A program made the position numbers and the translations under genes. The notes under the pieces were generated by a model. The model was given only the letters and a program-made list of their open reading frames with translations, was not told where the DNA came from and made no database searches. This document shows positions 1-11,443 of a stretch of DNA of 64,000 nucleotides, piece by piece (position 1 is the stretch's first letter; the number at the start of each line of letters is the position of its first letter). The stretch is from Omphalotus guepiniiformis (taxonomy: Eukaryota > Basidiomycota > Agaricomycetes > Agaricales > Omphalotaceae): contig JAQOOI010000067.1 of assembly GCA_028554645.1 (NCBI GenBank), forward strand, positions 1 through 64,000. Reading direction: 5' to 3'.

Positions 1-117
1 AGTATTTGAAATTCACAATTTGAAATTCATGATATTGGTAGAATGGATACATAGATCCTAATTTGAAGTATAGACACAAGAAGACTACTATTTTACAAAC
101 AACACATAGTATAATAT

Positions 118-3100
118 TCATCCCTGTGATAGTATGGGCCCTGACATTTGAGCATCATCATCATTGTCATTGCTTTCATTGCTAGGATTAGCAGGCCTTG
201 GACGTTTCCTAGATGTCTCAGGGTCAGAGGCTGGACGTTTGCTACCTGAGGCAATCTGAGATGGCTCTGAAAGATACATAGAGTGAGAAGAGTGATATTA
301 TCTTGAATTGAAGATAAAACTAGTACCTTGCTGTGAGAGACCATGACCTATGAAGATAAGGTGATATAGCTATACAATAGGAATGACAACTAATAGCTTA
401 CCAAATGAAACATTGAGAGCATTGCTAACTCCAGCACCGGGCCCACTGTGATCAACACTCATCTCACTCTCTGCATCACTGCTGAAGTCAGACTCTGAGC
501 TACTTGATGTCTGCTCGTCCTCACAGTCAGACAGAGAAAGACCAGCCACAGTCAAGCGTGAATGTGATTTGGCTGCACGCTCCTCTGCACGTTGCTTCTG
601 ATGCAGTGCCCGCTCCTTTGCCAGAAAGTCTGCTGACTGAACATTCAGGTTTAGACCCATCTTCTTAGACCGCTTCCTACGATAGTAGAATCTGAGCTGC
701 TCAGTAGTTGCAGCTGGTGCCTTGATTTTGAGCTTGAGAGTTTTCACTTGTTGCTTGGCTTCTCTGTCTAGGCGATCAAGTAATTGTGTGGAAGATTTGA
801 TCTCATTAGACATGCAAAGGGTGTCCACATAGATATGACGTCCAACAGCCTTTAAGTGGTATCAGACCAGTAAATTTTATCAAGAATCACAGATAAAACC
901 CACCAATGAGAGTGTATCAAAGGCATCTTTGACAGATGGATCCCATAAGCGCTCCCCTTGCTCTCCAATTACACATCCTAGCTCTGGTGTGAAGAGCATA
1001 GCCTGTATACGCTGCATCGTCTCTCCAGCTGACAACACATATTGAACCTTTCCAAGGTCTAAAGCTGCATTTTCAGCAGATGAGAGACCCTCAAGAGACT
1101 CAGTATGTGGCAGAGGAATAGTGATTGTTGAAGTGTCAATGTTATCCCAGTAGAGATGACGTGTGATGTCGTCTGGAACAACAAGCCCAGCTACCAAATG
1201 TGGCTTTATCATGTTGCCTACATGCTGACGGAGCTTCTGATAGTTGTGCCCGGTCTTGGCACCTGTAAGCATAGACACAAAGTGAGGATATAGACTGGTT
1301 GTGTGGCCAACTACAATGCTAGCCCATCGCTTGCGATCATTGGTGCCAGCAAATTGTGTCCAGGGTACCACTGAAGACCTCAGCACACGGGACAGCAAGC
1401 TTGTATCTATATCGGTCGTGCATTCTGCTGCCACTGTCTGCAAAGTTTCCCAGACATTTAATGGTGGTCCATGGAGTTGAATATCGCCTTCACGGTCTTT
1501 GGCAGCCTTCATGGATATCCTGGGTGTGGGCCAGACATGGCTATCGAAGTTGGGGGGAAGAGACCAGGGGTTTGACACTTTGTCATTGCGACACTCATTG
1601 ATAAGATCGGCAAGCGCAGAGACAGTCTCAACATAGGGCGGTGTTTTGAAAAGAGTTGGGATAGAATATGGTGGTGTGTGACTGTGCATAAGCCAGTAAG
1701 GGAACAGAGTGGACCTAGAGGCCAAACAGGCTGCATAGATCTTGCTCATGACTGATGTCAGAGACTCCCCTTTAATGGAGTTGATAGTGCTTAAGTGGGT
1801 GCGTACAAGCTCAGCAGCTGAGATAGCTGTGTAGCTGTCCCACGAGCGACTTCCAAGTGCCAGGGCCACACCAGGCTCAATCCAAGAGTACACCTATTGA
1901 TAGAGTCAGTGTCAGTTTTAACAGGAATCAGACTTAAAATAGTTGCCTACCTCTATAACTGGTTTCATTGTCTGAGATCTACAAATTTGGATGACATCGG
2001 CAATATAAGACACACACATGAGTGGACGGTGTGTGTCCACTTGCATGCCAAATTGGTTGGAGGAGAAGAGATGATATTTTCTGATAAGCATGATCTTCAC
2101 TTTTAGCTGATCAAGAATCTTCTGACGCAGCATTAGTGTCTCAAGAGCAGGCTGAAAGACACTGCTGTCTTGTCCCTGCTCAGACTCTGATTGTATAGCT
2201 GTGGCAACAATGTGTTCCTGTACTTCAGCTTGATCATTCTTGAGTTCAGCTTGATGAACATCAAGTTCTACTGGGAGCTTGTCAAGAACCATATCAAAAT
2301 ACTGGACAATGCAGCTGTTGTACTTCTCGACCTGAGAAGCTTCAAACAGTTTTGCAGAGCCAAACATATCAAATACACCAGTTTTTTGAATGTGCTTGGT
2401 GTATGAAGCCTCCAAAAGATCATGGAAATCTGGCCACAAACAGTCAAAGTCTGTTTGAAGCTTGCCATCCTTTTTCAAGGAGAAGAAGGTGTCTTGTATG
2501 GATTGAATGGAAGAGGAAGGGAGATCATTGATGTTTTCAGAGTCAAAGGACCAGTTTGGAATGTAGGAACAAATGAATAGCAGTGTTTCATTTGAATTTT
2601 CAAGGATTGATGCCAGTATCTAGCAAAAGGTAAGTTCTCTGCAGGTGTACAGATTTAATGACTCCTACCTCTGCAGTTTGATTTGACATTACCTCCTGGA
2701 GCTGTGTAGAGTTGAATATTCTCTTGGCCTGTGAGCCAAGCTCCTTGGACCAGGTGTTGAATCTATATAACATCAGCCACTGATTGACTAGGGGAGGGCA
2801 AGCCAAGCATTTCTGTAGCACAAGATTTTTGGTTTTTTTGAAGTGTCGAATAAGATGAATCAGATCCTCCTTGAATGAAGGCTTTCCAAGAGAGGGCAGG
2901 AGTTGGGTGGCTGAGGAAGTGAGCATAGTCTGATGACTATCAGCGATCTGAAAGATAGCCTCGTTTCTAGCAAGAAAATGTTTGATTTTCTCAGCCAGAG
3001 GATGCGCTTCAAGCTTGGCTAAATACAATTTTATCTCAGATTAGAGTTAAAATTCATAAGAGTGTGATGTGTCTTACTTTTGTCATATACGCGCACAAGC

Positions 3101-3989
3101 CACCAGGACTTTTCCTCAATCTGCTTGTTGTACTTTGCCAGTTTGTCTTCAGTATCGGGATTGCTTGCAACATGTAGCACACTTTGTGCTTGGTGCACTG
3201 CAGTGTATTGGTCTCGCAACTTTTTGATCGGTCCAAGGATGTGGGCTTGAACCATTTCCAACCGATGATGGCCATCAGCTAGAGCCCACACTCTTGATTT
3301 AGCAGAGGCAGCAGATGTAGGGAATTCATATTTTGGAAAGGGGGATCCAACATCCATGGTGAGCTTGTTGCGGTTAATAAATTCCGCCTCAATGACAACT
3401 GTTAGTGCGTGTTGAGGATCCCCAGAGTACATCGATGTTCCATTGCCAGTCCTCTGATATAGTTCCTTTACCTGAGCTGATCGTGTAGGGCGATCATTCC
3501 CATAGTGCAGCTCAATTTTAGGGACATCTCCATGAAAGTCAAGAGTGTCCCAAGGCATTGATGTAAAGCCACAGAAGCACTCTTGAACAAGTCCATATAT
3601 CTCTGCCTCCTTGTCATCTACCAACCCTCTAGCATTTTCAGCAGCTTGCAGTGCATTCTCCTAGATGATTGCAAGCATTAGCCTCAACAAGTAAGATTGT
3701 TGTCAAATGACATACTGCCTTGTCAGCCTTCTTTAAGGCAAGCTTCTCAGCCTTGATAGTCTTGGTCTGTCCTTTCTAATAAAGACCATGTATCAGAATC
3801 AAGATTACATAGTTTTATCTGGAATGTGAGATAAAATTGTGGCATAAACCAGAATGTAAATATATAGTTGACACTTGTAGTTTTAACTGGAATTTCAGTT
3901 AAAACCAGTATATATTAAAGAAAAGACTCATAGATATTAAGAGGGATTCTAGATAAAACTGATATAGGTGTAAGCAGACTTACAGCCAT
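118..3989 (-). CDS. Unknown nine-exon protein with ParB/sulfiredoxin-like GHHR motif
   Basis: Exons read on the minus strand: 3989-3984, 3775-3716, 3660-3078, 3018-2669, 2619-1951, 1893-904, 849-402, 347-327, 266-118. All eight GT-AG introns keep frame, giving 1,091 residues and no internal stop, so the gene looks intact. Exon 1 encodes only Met-Ala. Around residue 150 is ALADGHHRLEM, which resembles the G-H-H/C-R signature of ParB/sulfiredoxin-fold proteins; that link is inference from one motif. A WWLVRVYDK strand follows. The middle is helical without a family I recognise. The C-terminus is acidic, Ser-rich and basic (KRPASDPETSRKRPRP), which suits a nuclear protein. Exon 1 and most of exon 2 are duplicated 7.7 kb away. 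Five introns hold a hairpin resembling the upstream satellite. It may be a host gene or cargo of a mobile element; function unknown. Confidence 0.75.
3813..3905. repeat. Two intronic hairpins in intron 1
   Basis: Bases 3813-3820 and 3829-3836 (TTTTATCT / AGATAAAA) form a perfect 8 bp inverted repeat with an 8 nt spacer. Bases 3880-3888 and 3897-3905 (GTTTTAACT / AGTTAAAAC) form a perfect 9 bp inverted repeat with an 8 nt spacer. Related hairpins sit in introns 3 (3027-3054), 5 (1916-1939), 6 (875-898) and 8 (298-317). Introns 2, 4 and 7 lack one. Confidence 0.8.
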
Positions 3990-4199
3990 TGTAATGTTGC
4001 TTATGTAATCAAAAAAGCGGTGTGGATGTTGATAGAGTGATGATGGAAGTTCAAAGTAAGAGGGGAAAGATAAATCAGGTCAGGAAGTGTGCTTTATATA
4101 TATGTGAACTTATGCAAATATGTACATACAGCGATCTGATCCTACTTGCAATGAGGCAGACTATTATGTAAGCTTACTGAGTGTTGACATGCCAAAAGC

Positions 4200-5625
4200 A
4201 CACTACAGATGTGTGGCAATATTAAGTCAAATCTAAGATAAAATCATCAGTTAATCAATTTGTTGGTCCTAACATACTTTAACCTTGGAATGACAGTGCT
4301 ATCATGCTCCACATACATCACATCAATCTTATAACATCATGCTATTCAGATTCAACTCAAGTGTCCCACAAGATCACCCAGTGCTGATTTAATTCAAATC
4401 TCACATAAAATCATTCAGTGCTTGATATAGTGATTGGGTTCATTGATAGATTTAGTGATGTCAGATTTAACTCAAGTGTCACATGAAATTACTCAATGCT
4501 TGATATAATGATCTGAGATTTAACTCAAATGTCATTTAAAATCAGCTTAGTGCTTGAATCAAAAATTTTAACTCAAATCTGACATAAAATTACTGAGTGC
4601 TTAAATCAGGAATTTTAACTCAAATCTGACTTAAAATCACTGAGTGGTTGATATAATGATGTGGAGTTTAACTTCAATGTCACTTGAGATTACTTACTGG
4701 GTGGAATAGTGATCATCCTATAGTGATGTGAGATGCAACCCAAATTTCACACAAGAGTACTCAGTGCTTCAAAACAGGATGAATGTATTAACCCTAACCC
4801 CCCTAGGAGGTCTCAGTGATTGATATGGAATATGTCTGAGGTCTTACTTATCATCACTGCTTGAACTAGTGATTGAGATAACTGCTCAAGTTGATATGAT
4901 GATGTGTTTGGCATTCAAATGTTAAAATCACTTAGTGCTTGATATAGGAAATCTGACTTAAATCTGACACTCAGTGCTTAGTATAGTAATGTGAAATCCA
5001 ACTAAAACTCACTTAAGATCACTCAATGCTTGATGTACTGATTGAGCCCATTGCTTGATATAGTGATGTGAGATTTCCCTTCACATTAAATCATTCAATG
5101 TTTGATATGAAGGTATGTCTGAACTCTTACTTGTAATCACTGCATGCAATAATGTGTCTTTGACTCAAAAATGTTACTTAGAATCTGCTTTAAAGTCTGA
5201 GATCTTACTTATCATCACTGCTTGAAATAGTGATTGAGCTGAGTGTTTGATATAATGGAGTGTCTTGCACTCAAATGTTACTTAAAATCACTGACTGCCT
5301 GACATAGGAAATGTTACTTAAAATCACTACCTGCTTGACATAGGGAATGTGGCTTAAAATTTTGATATAGTGACTGAGCCCATGGCTTGATCTAGTGTAA
5401 TGTGAGATTCAACTCCACATACAATGATTCAATGTTTGATATAGGGATATGTCTGAAATCTCAACTGTAATCACTGCTTGAAACAGTTATTGAGCTAAGT
5501 GCTTGATATAATAATGTGAGTCTTTCACTCAAATACTCAAATGTTACTTAGATTTAAGTAGTGCTTTAAAAAGTGATGTGAAATTTAACTCAAATCTGAC
5601 ATAAAATTTGACTATTTATTGGTAT
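4200..5625. repeat. Degenerate ~55 bp satellite array
   Basis: A diverged tandem unit recurs about every 50-60 bp. Its parts are TTTAACTCAAATCTGACAT, then AAAATCACTGAGTGCTTGA, then TATAGTGATGTGAG. No ORF of note crosses it. The whole array is copied at 11917-13342 inside the second 2 kb duplicate. A short telomere-like stretch (TTAACCCTAACCCCCC, near 4788) lies within it and looks fortuitous. Confidence 0.8.
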
Positions 5626-6164
5626 GACATGTTGACATGTTGACATGTTTTTGCATGCTGACATGTCGACATGTTTATTATGGCCCATAATGATCAGGAT
5701 ATATTATTAGGTGTTGACTCCTGTTTGTCTGGGATCTGGCCTGTGCAACATAACAGGTCTCTGGACCTGCGTGTGCCTGCACTGAAGGGCACACAGAGAG
5801 AGAGTGGGTGCATGGATGCAGTTCTTGCTAGTGTGAGGGGGTGTCCTGGGACCAAACAAGTGCAAACAGACTCCTACCTCCCTGATCTGGCCCAGAAGGC
5901 AGAGGATCTGAGCTTGACAAAGCCTGTGAGAGGCCCTTCAGAGAAGGGCCAGAGATCTGCTCACAGCGTGGGAACGGATGGACCCGTGGGAAAGCGGGTG
6001 GTGAGATCCCCAAGAGGACATGCTGAGGAGCAGATGTGTCCTTGTTTGGAGGTGTTTGGTTGAGAACTGGGCGGGATCTGGCAGGAACAGTGGGAGGGAG
6101 CCGTTTGGGCTCAATGGCCGGGGACATAAGAGTAGCGGCAGCAGAACTGATGTCTGTGTCCTAG

Positions 6165-6335
6165 GCTGGCGGACCTGCTGTGGGCCGGGAACACAGTACC
6201 GTAGAGAGTAGCCAAAATTGGTGACTGTGTTGACTGCCGCCGGGCCTGATGCGGAGCGGGAGCACAGTGGTGATTTTGTCAATAAAAATGTCTACTCATG
6301 CAGATTGCAATGTGGTATGTAAGGTTGGGCTGTCT
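6165..6335 (+). repeat. ~170 bp direct repeat, copy 1
   Basis: Shares GGACCTGCTG, GGGCCGGGAACACAGTA, GTGTTGACTGCCGCCGG, GGGAGC and ATTGCAATGTGGT, in the same order, with 7041-7225. The copies are diverged with small gaps. No coding potential was recognised. Confidence 0.7.
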
Positions 6336-6701
6336 GGCGCCTAACTCTGGTAATGCACCGGACCTGGACCGGGGCGGACCTACAGCCATGATTCTCAACA
6401 CTTGGGTTCTACTATCATTTCTGTTTGTGTGCTGCTTGCATATTGTTTTAGAAGGACGTGAATTGCAGAGTAATTGGACTATGCTAAACTCGAGCTCTGC
6501 TCGTAATGCAACTTTGGGAGACATTTCAAACAAAGTGTGTACCCACCACTGCTGCACTACAGCACTGCAAGTTACTGTGCCCAAAATGTACGCAGTAGGT
6601 ACCATGGCAGAGTAAGTGCAACATGCTGCATCCACCTGCTCACCGTTAAAAATGAATAATTTCGTTGTGGAGTAAAATTTTAGCCACAGGGATCATTGTT
6701 C

Positions 6702-6783
6702 ACTGCGGGAGTCGAACCCGACCACGAGATGGGATCTGCCACATTTCCGTGGCACGCGCACCCACTGCACTACAGTGCGACGA
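6702..6783 (-). other. tRNA-like sequence / possible SINE head
   Basis: On the minus strand there is an A-box-like TAGTGCAGTGG and a canonical B box, GGTTCGACTCC. Between them is a perfect TGCCAC/GTGGCA hairpin and a long variable region. The fold is not a functional tRNA: the acceptor stem pairs only partly, the anticodon-type loop has the wrong length and lacks U33, and the T stem has an outer mismatch. I read it as a pseudo-tRNA or the Pol III head of a SINE-like repeat. Confidence 0.45.
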
Positions 6784-7040
6784 CTGCTCTTGCCCGCTGT
6801 AGTTACATAAAGGGCTCGACGGCTCAAGCGATATTGTTTATCCCTTCACATAAATGACAACACATTGATGCAGTCGAACGGACGTGGGCTTTCATATGAT
6901 GTTTACAATCAATACAGTTCTGTATTCTCATGGACAAGGGCTTGAATGCGCTTCAGCTGAAGACAGGTCGTTATACACTGGCGTGTGCGGCTGGAGCGTC
7001 CGCATAGTGCAGGGCTATGTTTTCGAGACTGAGAAAGGGT

Positions 7041-7225
7041 GGCTACCGGACCTGCTGCGGGCCGGGAACACAGTATCTCATAACCCCGCAGGAATAGCGT
7101 TGGTGGCTGTGTTGACTGCCGCCGGACCTGACGCGGGCCGGGAGCGCAGGGGCGGGGTTGTCAGTACAAACCACCGCTCAATGCAAATTGCAATGTGGTG
7201 GGCACTATAAGTTCGGCTGCACCTG
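7041..7225 (+). repeat. ~170 bp direct repeat, copy 2
   Basis: Second copy of the 6165-6335 repeat, same orientation, about 876 bp downstream. The intervening DNA contains the tRNA-like segment, so the two copies could be terminal repeats of a small element. That reading is speculative. Confidence 0.65.
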
Positions 7226-8415
7226 TGGATGCAGCATGCTTGCAATTATTCAATGAACGATATAAAAACAGACGTAAATGACCTCAGTGTCTCTTAAATC
7301 ATAACCAGGCTTGCGGGACCTGTGAGCAACACCGCCCAGAGTGGGTAACGATGAGAATTGAGCGGGCTGCTTAGTCAGCAGCAGCCGTAGATGGTCAGGT
7401 GAGTGCATATATGCAGGTGTGGTCTACATTTTGGTGATTCAGCTGTTCTATGCGTAGAAGAGTAGACGAAACATACATTTTCACTGAATCTGAAGCACGA
7501 CAGGACATGCAAGGCATGTATTAAGTCTCGCCCAGGACGAAAACTGGTAGATGAGGATGGCATTGTTCTGAAAGCGGTGTCGGCGTCATGTGAAGTGCAG
7601 TGATGGGTTCCGAGGACTCTGGAGTGGAATTGAGACGAGCACTGACGCCAGGTACGAGCAGTGAGCATCTCGCCCAGTAAAGTTGCGAAAGAGGGGTAGA
7701 ATGGAGCCGGATCTGTTCGCCCATAGGTAGTTAGGTGGAAAGAAAGAGGGGGGCAAGGTGGGAAGGCGAAGCGGAGATGAGAGAGTGGGGGAAACGGCTG
7801 GGCTGCTTAGTAAGCAACTCCCGCTGACCTTTCCGCGCGGGAACACTGAGAACAGAGTTTGCTGTTTTTAAACATCAGTATGCCTTGCGCTAGGAAATGG
7901 ACTTGCCCAAGAGATAGAGTAGTGTGATAGCTATGAAACGCCTGGCGATATAAGGGATTGAAAATTGTTCAGGGTGCGGAGAAGGCCACAAGAGCGCTTG
8001 GGGAAGTGGGCGGTGCGGACCATGCCTATACCGGTGAGCTCGCCCTAAGGCATATAGTAAGAAAATGATATGCGCAGGTACCTAGATGACTGTAGATCAC
8101 AATAGACCGATATTTGAGGCAAAAGAGCGAGGAGGTGAGGAGAGAAAAATCAAAGACGGGCTCGACCCCGCGGGGTCGAGCCGCGTCAAAGAAAGTCAAT
8201 TTCCGGGCGCATCTTTCCCCGCGCAAGCGCGGCGAAAGCTTGCGCTGGTAGATACGACCTCCTGGATGATATCTCCAGCTTTGACCTAGTCGTAAAGATT
8301 ATTATTACGGGCTACAGAAATTTCAAAAGTTTCAGCGCCAGGGAATGGGCGCGGGGAGGCGTGGGAAAGTGCAGGATGGCCATCCTGGAGCGTGATCTAG
8401 GAGTAGTCGGGGCAG

Positions 8416-10190
8416 TGGTGGATAGATGTGGGCCTCGAATTATCTAGTGCCACGGGCGACTGTTTGCAGTGGGCGACATCCTCACACTTCCACATTGTCC
8501 AGGAGCTGCTGCAGATCTCTGAAGACAACGCCAGTCGTATCACTAGTCTCGGAAGCTCCAAGTACTACCGCGACATTGCCAGCCATCTCATGGCTGTATC
8601 AGGTTGTAGGATTGAACCTGGACAACGTGCGGCGAGCCCATTCGAAGCTTGCTACTTCCAGATGTATACTACGGATAAGGCTGTGACCTATAACCCAGAG
8701 GGCCGCTATCATGGGAAGGCGATCACGATGAGTGCGGCAATGGGGAAGACTCAGCCTCCTGAGTTCGTCGAGGGACTGTTCAACGCATACATAGCAGCCC
8801 TCAAGGAGAGTCCATCCAATGCCCGTGTTGAAGCTCGCGTGCCTATCGCACATGCCACAACTGTTTTCATCAACTTCTCCAATCGCCTTATCCGTCGCTC
8901 CCTTTTGATGGTCAGGAAGTCTGAATGGTGGTACGTTATCATACTTTCTGTTCAGTAGTAGCATATTAGCTCATATGTGTATGCAGGAATTTTCGAGCGT
9001 ATCGTGTGTCTGCTATTAGACATATTCTTATGAGTCAAGCGTCGGGCAAGCCAGACTTTCGCGTTCATCCAGCTGCGCTTCTTCTCACTGCGGCTTGCGT
9101 CTGGCTAATCAACGGGCTTCATTCACGCCCTGATGACGGTTCGGCAGCACGTAATCTCATGCGGGCAGTGCTACTGCTCACGAACGCTGCAGAGCCCGAT
9201 CCATACACCCTACTGTATCCTAAGAGTGGCGGGGACGTAGACGCCCCAAACAATCGCGAGGACGAGGAGAGTGACGAGGAACTTTATGTAGTACCGTACT
9301 GTCCGTTCGGAGCAATCTTCCTGCGCCGAATCGTTATTGATGTCGACGTTCCGCGCATGAGAAAAGGTGGCTTTTATCTTTCGTCCTCCGCCTTCCAGTT
9401 CTTTTTTGGTGGCACAGAACAGGAAATCCGGGACAGATACACATCCATAGGAATTCTTTCGAAGAATGCGGTAGCTAAACGTCGTGTCGCCACCAACAAG
9501 CTTTTCAAGACACCTCTTGTACCCCCTGACCCCTCTCACGCAGTGCTCTTCAATGTCGAGGCCCTTGGCCATGCACTTCCCCCTGCAGCTGTTGACTCAG
9601 GTTCTGATGACGATCCGGATCTCTCCGGGGAGGAACGAGAACGTCAGCCTGAGGGCCTTGATCAACATCTCTCCGACATTTACCGCCAGTTTCTCGTCGA
9701 CGTTGTCATGAAGAGCCCCAACCCCAAAAGCGCGTCATTGGCATCGTATTTCAAGCTCACGAAGGCCGAACGTCTTGCAGTTACTGATGAGACGTATCAG
9801 AACGACTGTCTTTCAGACTTATGGCGTGCGTGCCGCTGGAAGATTGGAACGCGGGGCGAGTTCGAAACCGTTTTCAGTCATCTCTTCCCGGTGAAGGGTC
9901 ACGAAACGACGGCGAAGGCTCAGAATTATTCGCAGTGCCGATACTACATCATGTGGAAGACCATGTGTGTCTCCGCCACTCAGGAGGCCGTGGACGATGC
10001 CCGTCGAGCGATCCATAAGAAGCTCTCGACATTCTTCTGGCTTCCACATGCTGCTCAAGATAAAATGTGGGCTACTTCGCAGAAGGGTACTGGCTTTACA
10101 CATTTTCCTCCTGGTTCATCAGGGCCGTCACCACGTATCTTATGTCGTGGATATCCAAATGTCAGAGTCGCTGAAGAAGTAGTCGAGTAG
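8416..10190 (+). CDS. Hypothetical Agaricomycete protein, 5' end unresolved
   Basis: The frame opens after an in-frame stop at 8404 and a possible acceptor AG at 8414-8415. Exon 8416-8930 joins exon 8987-10190 across a 56 bp GT-AG intron; the join keeps frame through SEWW-NFRAYRVSAIRH. There is no good ATG before the conserved-looking start (WWIDVGLELSS), so upstream exons are missing, unrecognised or deleted. The protein is about 570 residues with Asp/Glu-rich linkers and no domain I recognise. It resembles large uncharacterised Agaricomycete proteins found in repeat-rich DNA, which is a weak impression. Its final 17 codons are repeated downstream as part of a tandem array, so the 3' end lies in unstable DNA. 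Confidence 0.6.
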
Positions 10191-10735
10191 TACATTGTTG
10201 TTAACAACGTTCCAAAATACAATTTCGTTTTCTGCCTAGCAGTATGTGGGATGAACGCTTCGTCTACGACGAAGTCTCGTGTGCGTCGTGTCTTTCCGCA
10301 CTTTACTCCAAATGTCAGAGTCGCTGAAGAAGTAGTCGAGTAGTACATCTTTGTTAACAACCTTCGAAGTATCTTATGTTGTGGATATCCAAATGTCAGA
10401 GTCGCTGAAGAAGTAGTCCAGTAGTACATCTTTGTTAACAACCTTCCAAAATACAATCTCGTTTTCTGCCTAGCAGTATGTGGGATGAACGCTTCGTCTA
10501 CGACGAAGTCTTTCCGCACTTTTCTCCAAATGTCAGAACCTTCCAAAATACAATTTCGTTTCCTGCCTAGCAGTAGGTGGGATGAACGCTTCGTCTACGA
10601 CGAAGTCTTGTGCGTCATGCTTTTCCGCACTTTTCTCCTGGCACAATGTCGGATATGTTTCAAAAACAGTTTCTTTTTCTGCGTAGCAGTATGTGGGATG
10701 AGTGCTTTTGTCTATGACGAAGTCTCATGTTTCAA
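10130..10735 (+). repeat. Complex tandem array derived from the 3' end of the upstream gene
   Basis: Units contain the last codons of the preceding gene (GTCGCTGAAGAAGTAGTC, at about 10167, 10319 and 10400), then AACCTTCCAAAATACAAT, GCCTAGCAGTATGTGGGATG and the palindrome CTTCGTCTACGACGAAG (10258-10274, 10492-10508, 10589-10605; degenerate near 10704). Units are rearranged and partly deleted rather than regular. Confidence 0.85.
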
Positions 10736-10738
10736 ATA

Positions 10739-11443
10739 GCAAGTGGCCCTGTAGAGAAGTGGTCTATGTGCAGATTAGCTTGATGGCACTCAATCTGTGC
10801 ACAGGTTCGAGTCCTGTATGGGTCAATCGCATGCGCATTATGAGGGTTGCTTCAATAATGTGTTCGCTTTTATTTTTTCATCGTAAATACAAATACTATC
10901 TCTTTGAAACTCAAGTGAAAGTGTGCAAAGTGCAACATATATTGATAGTAGAAGAGTCTCATTGTAAGTTTCTATCTGTGATCTTACAGTAGCAATCTAA
11001 AAAATGTTATATGCTGAATATGAGTGATCTTAATATGAAGTTTTCCAAGTAGCCTGAAAGAAGTCCATACAATTCAATCAACTTAGACTGTAGATTTCAC
11101 CATCTGATTTCATAAAAGAAATGCTTGACCAAATAACATTGTTCAATTGTAGAGCTCAGAAAAAAAGATCAGTCCTTATGAGCAGCCAAAACAAGGTGAT
11201 GCAAATGCAATAAACAACTGATCCACAGAAATTTGCACATCCTGAATTCATTTTATTCACTCTGGTCTGTCAGACTCTACTCACTCTGTGCACCCTAATC
11301 TGTCAGACCCTACTTGAACCCTACTCACTTCACTCTGTCAGACCCTACTTGCACACTACACACTCTAGTCTCTCAGACCCTACTCAGACACTACTCATCC
11401 TACCTTTCAGACCCTATCTTGGACCCTACTAGTCTCTAATAAC
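10739..11443 (+). repeat. ~700 bp dispersed element A, copy 1
   Basis: Closely matches 13684-14379. It starts at GCAAGTGGCCCTGTAGAG and ends at CTACTAGTCTCTAATAAC. The first 85 bp are tRNA-like. The rest is AT-rich and ends in a CT-rich tract of degenerate repeats (CAGACCCTACTC). The second 2 kb duplicate begins at the very next base. Confidence 0.85.
10744..10825 (+). other. tRNA-like Pol III promoter segment of element A, copy 1
   Basis: The A box is TAGAGAAGTGG (10752-10762) and the B box is GGTTCGAGTCC (10804-10814). The T arm is perfect (ACAGG/CCTGT) and the ends pair partly (TGGCCC with GGGTCA). The anticodon arm has an oversized loop without U33, so I do not call it a working tRNA. 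A T-rich stretch that could stop Pol III follows at about 10866. Confidence 0.5.

Larger units (their letters stand above)
3727..5712. repeat. 2 kb direct duplication, copy 1
   Basis: This block is repeated at 11444-13429 with a constant offset of 7717 bp and no difference that I could see by eye. It begins inside exon 2 of the minus-strand gene and runs through its exon 1, promoter and the whole upstream satellite. It ends just after a run of TGACATGT-type motifs. Because copy 1 is continuous with a complete gene and copy 2 is not, copy 1 is probably the source. Confidence 0.95.
5713..8406. other. Gene-poor interval with short dispersed repeats
   Basis: I see no convincing coding region here. 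ORFs of 60-130 codons lack plausible splice structure or familiar motifs. The interval holds a two-copy repeat (6165-6335 and 7041-7225), a tRNA-like segment (6702-6783, minus) and a GGATGCAGCATG motif near 7228 with its reverse complement near 6620. It may be the remnant of a non-autonomous element. Confidence 0.5.

Noticed and set aside
4788..4805. Telomere-like TT-AACCCTAACCC stretch
   Set aside because: Only two repeat units, inside the satellite and copied with it; no sign of a chromosome end or fusion.
5671..6127. ORFs of 130 (plus) and 99 (minus) codons
   Set aside because: They overlap each other and the end of the 2 kb duplicate, lack motifs, and are not preserved at the second copy.
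10744..10825. Calling the element A head a functional tRNA
   Set aside because: Oversized anticodon loop without U33 and mismatched acceptor stem in both copies; only promoter boxes are conserved.
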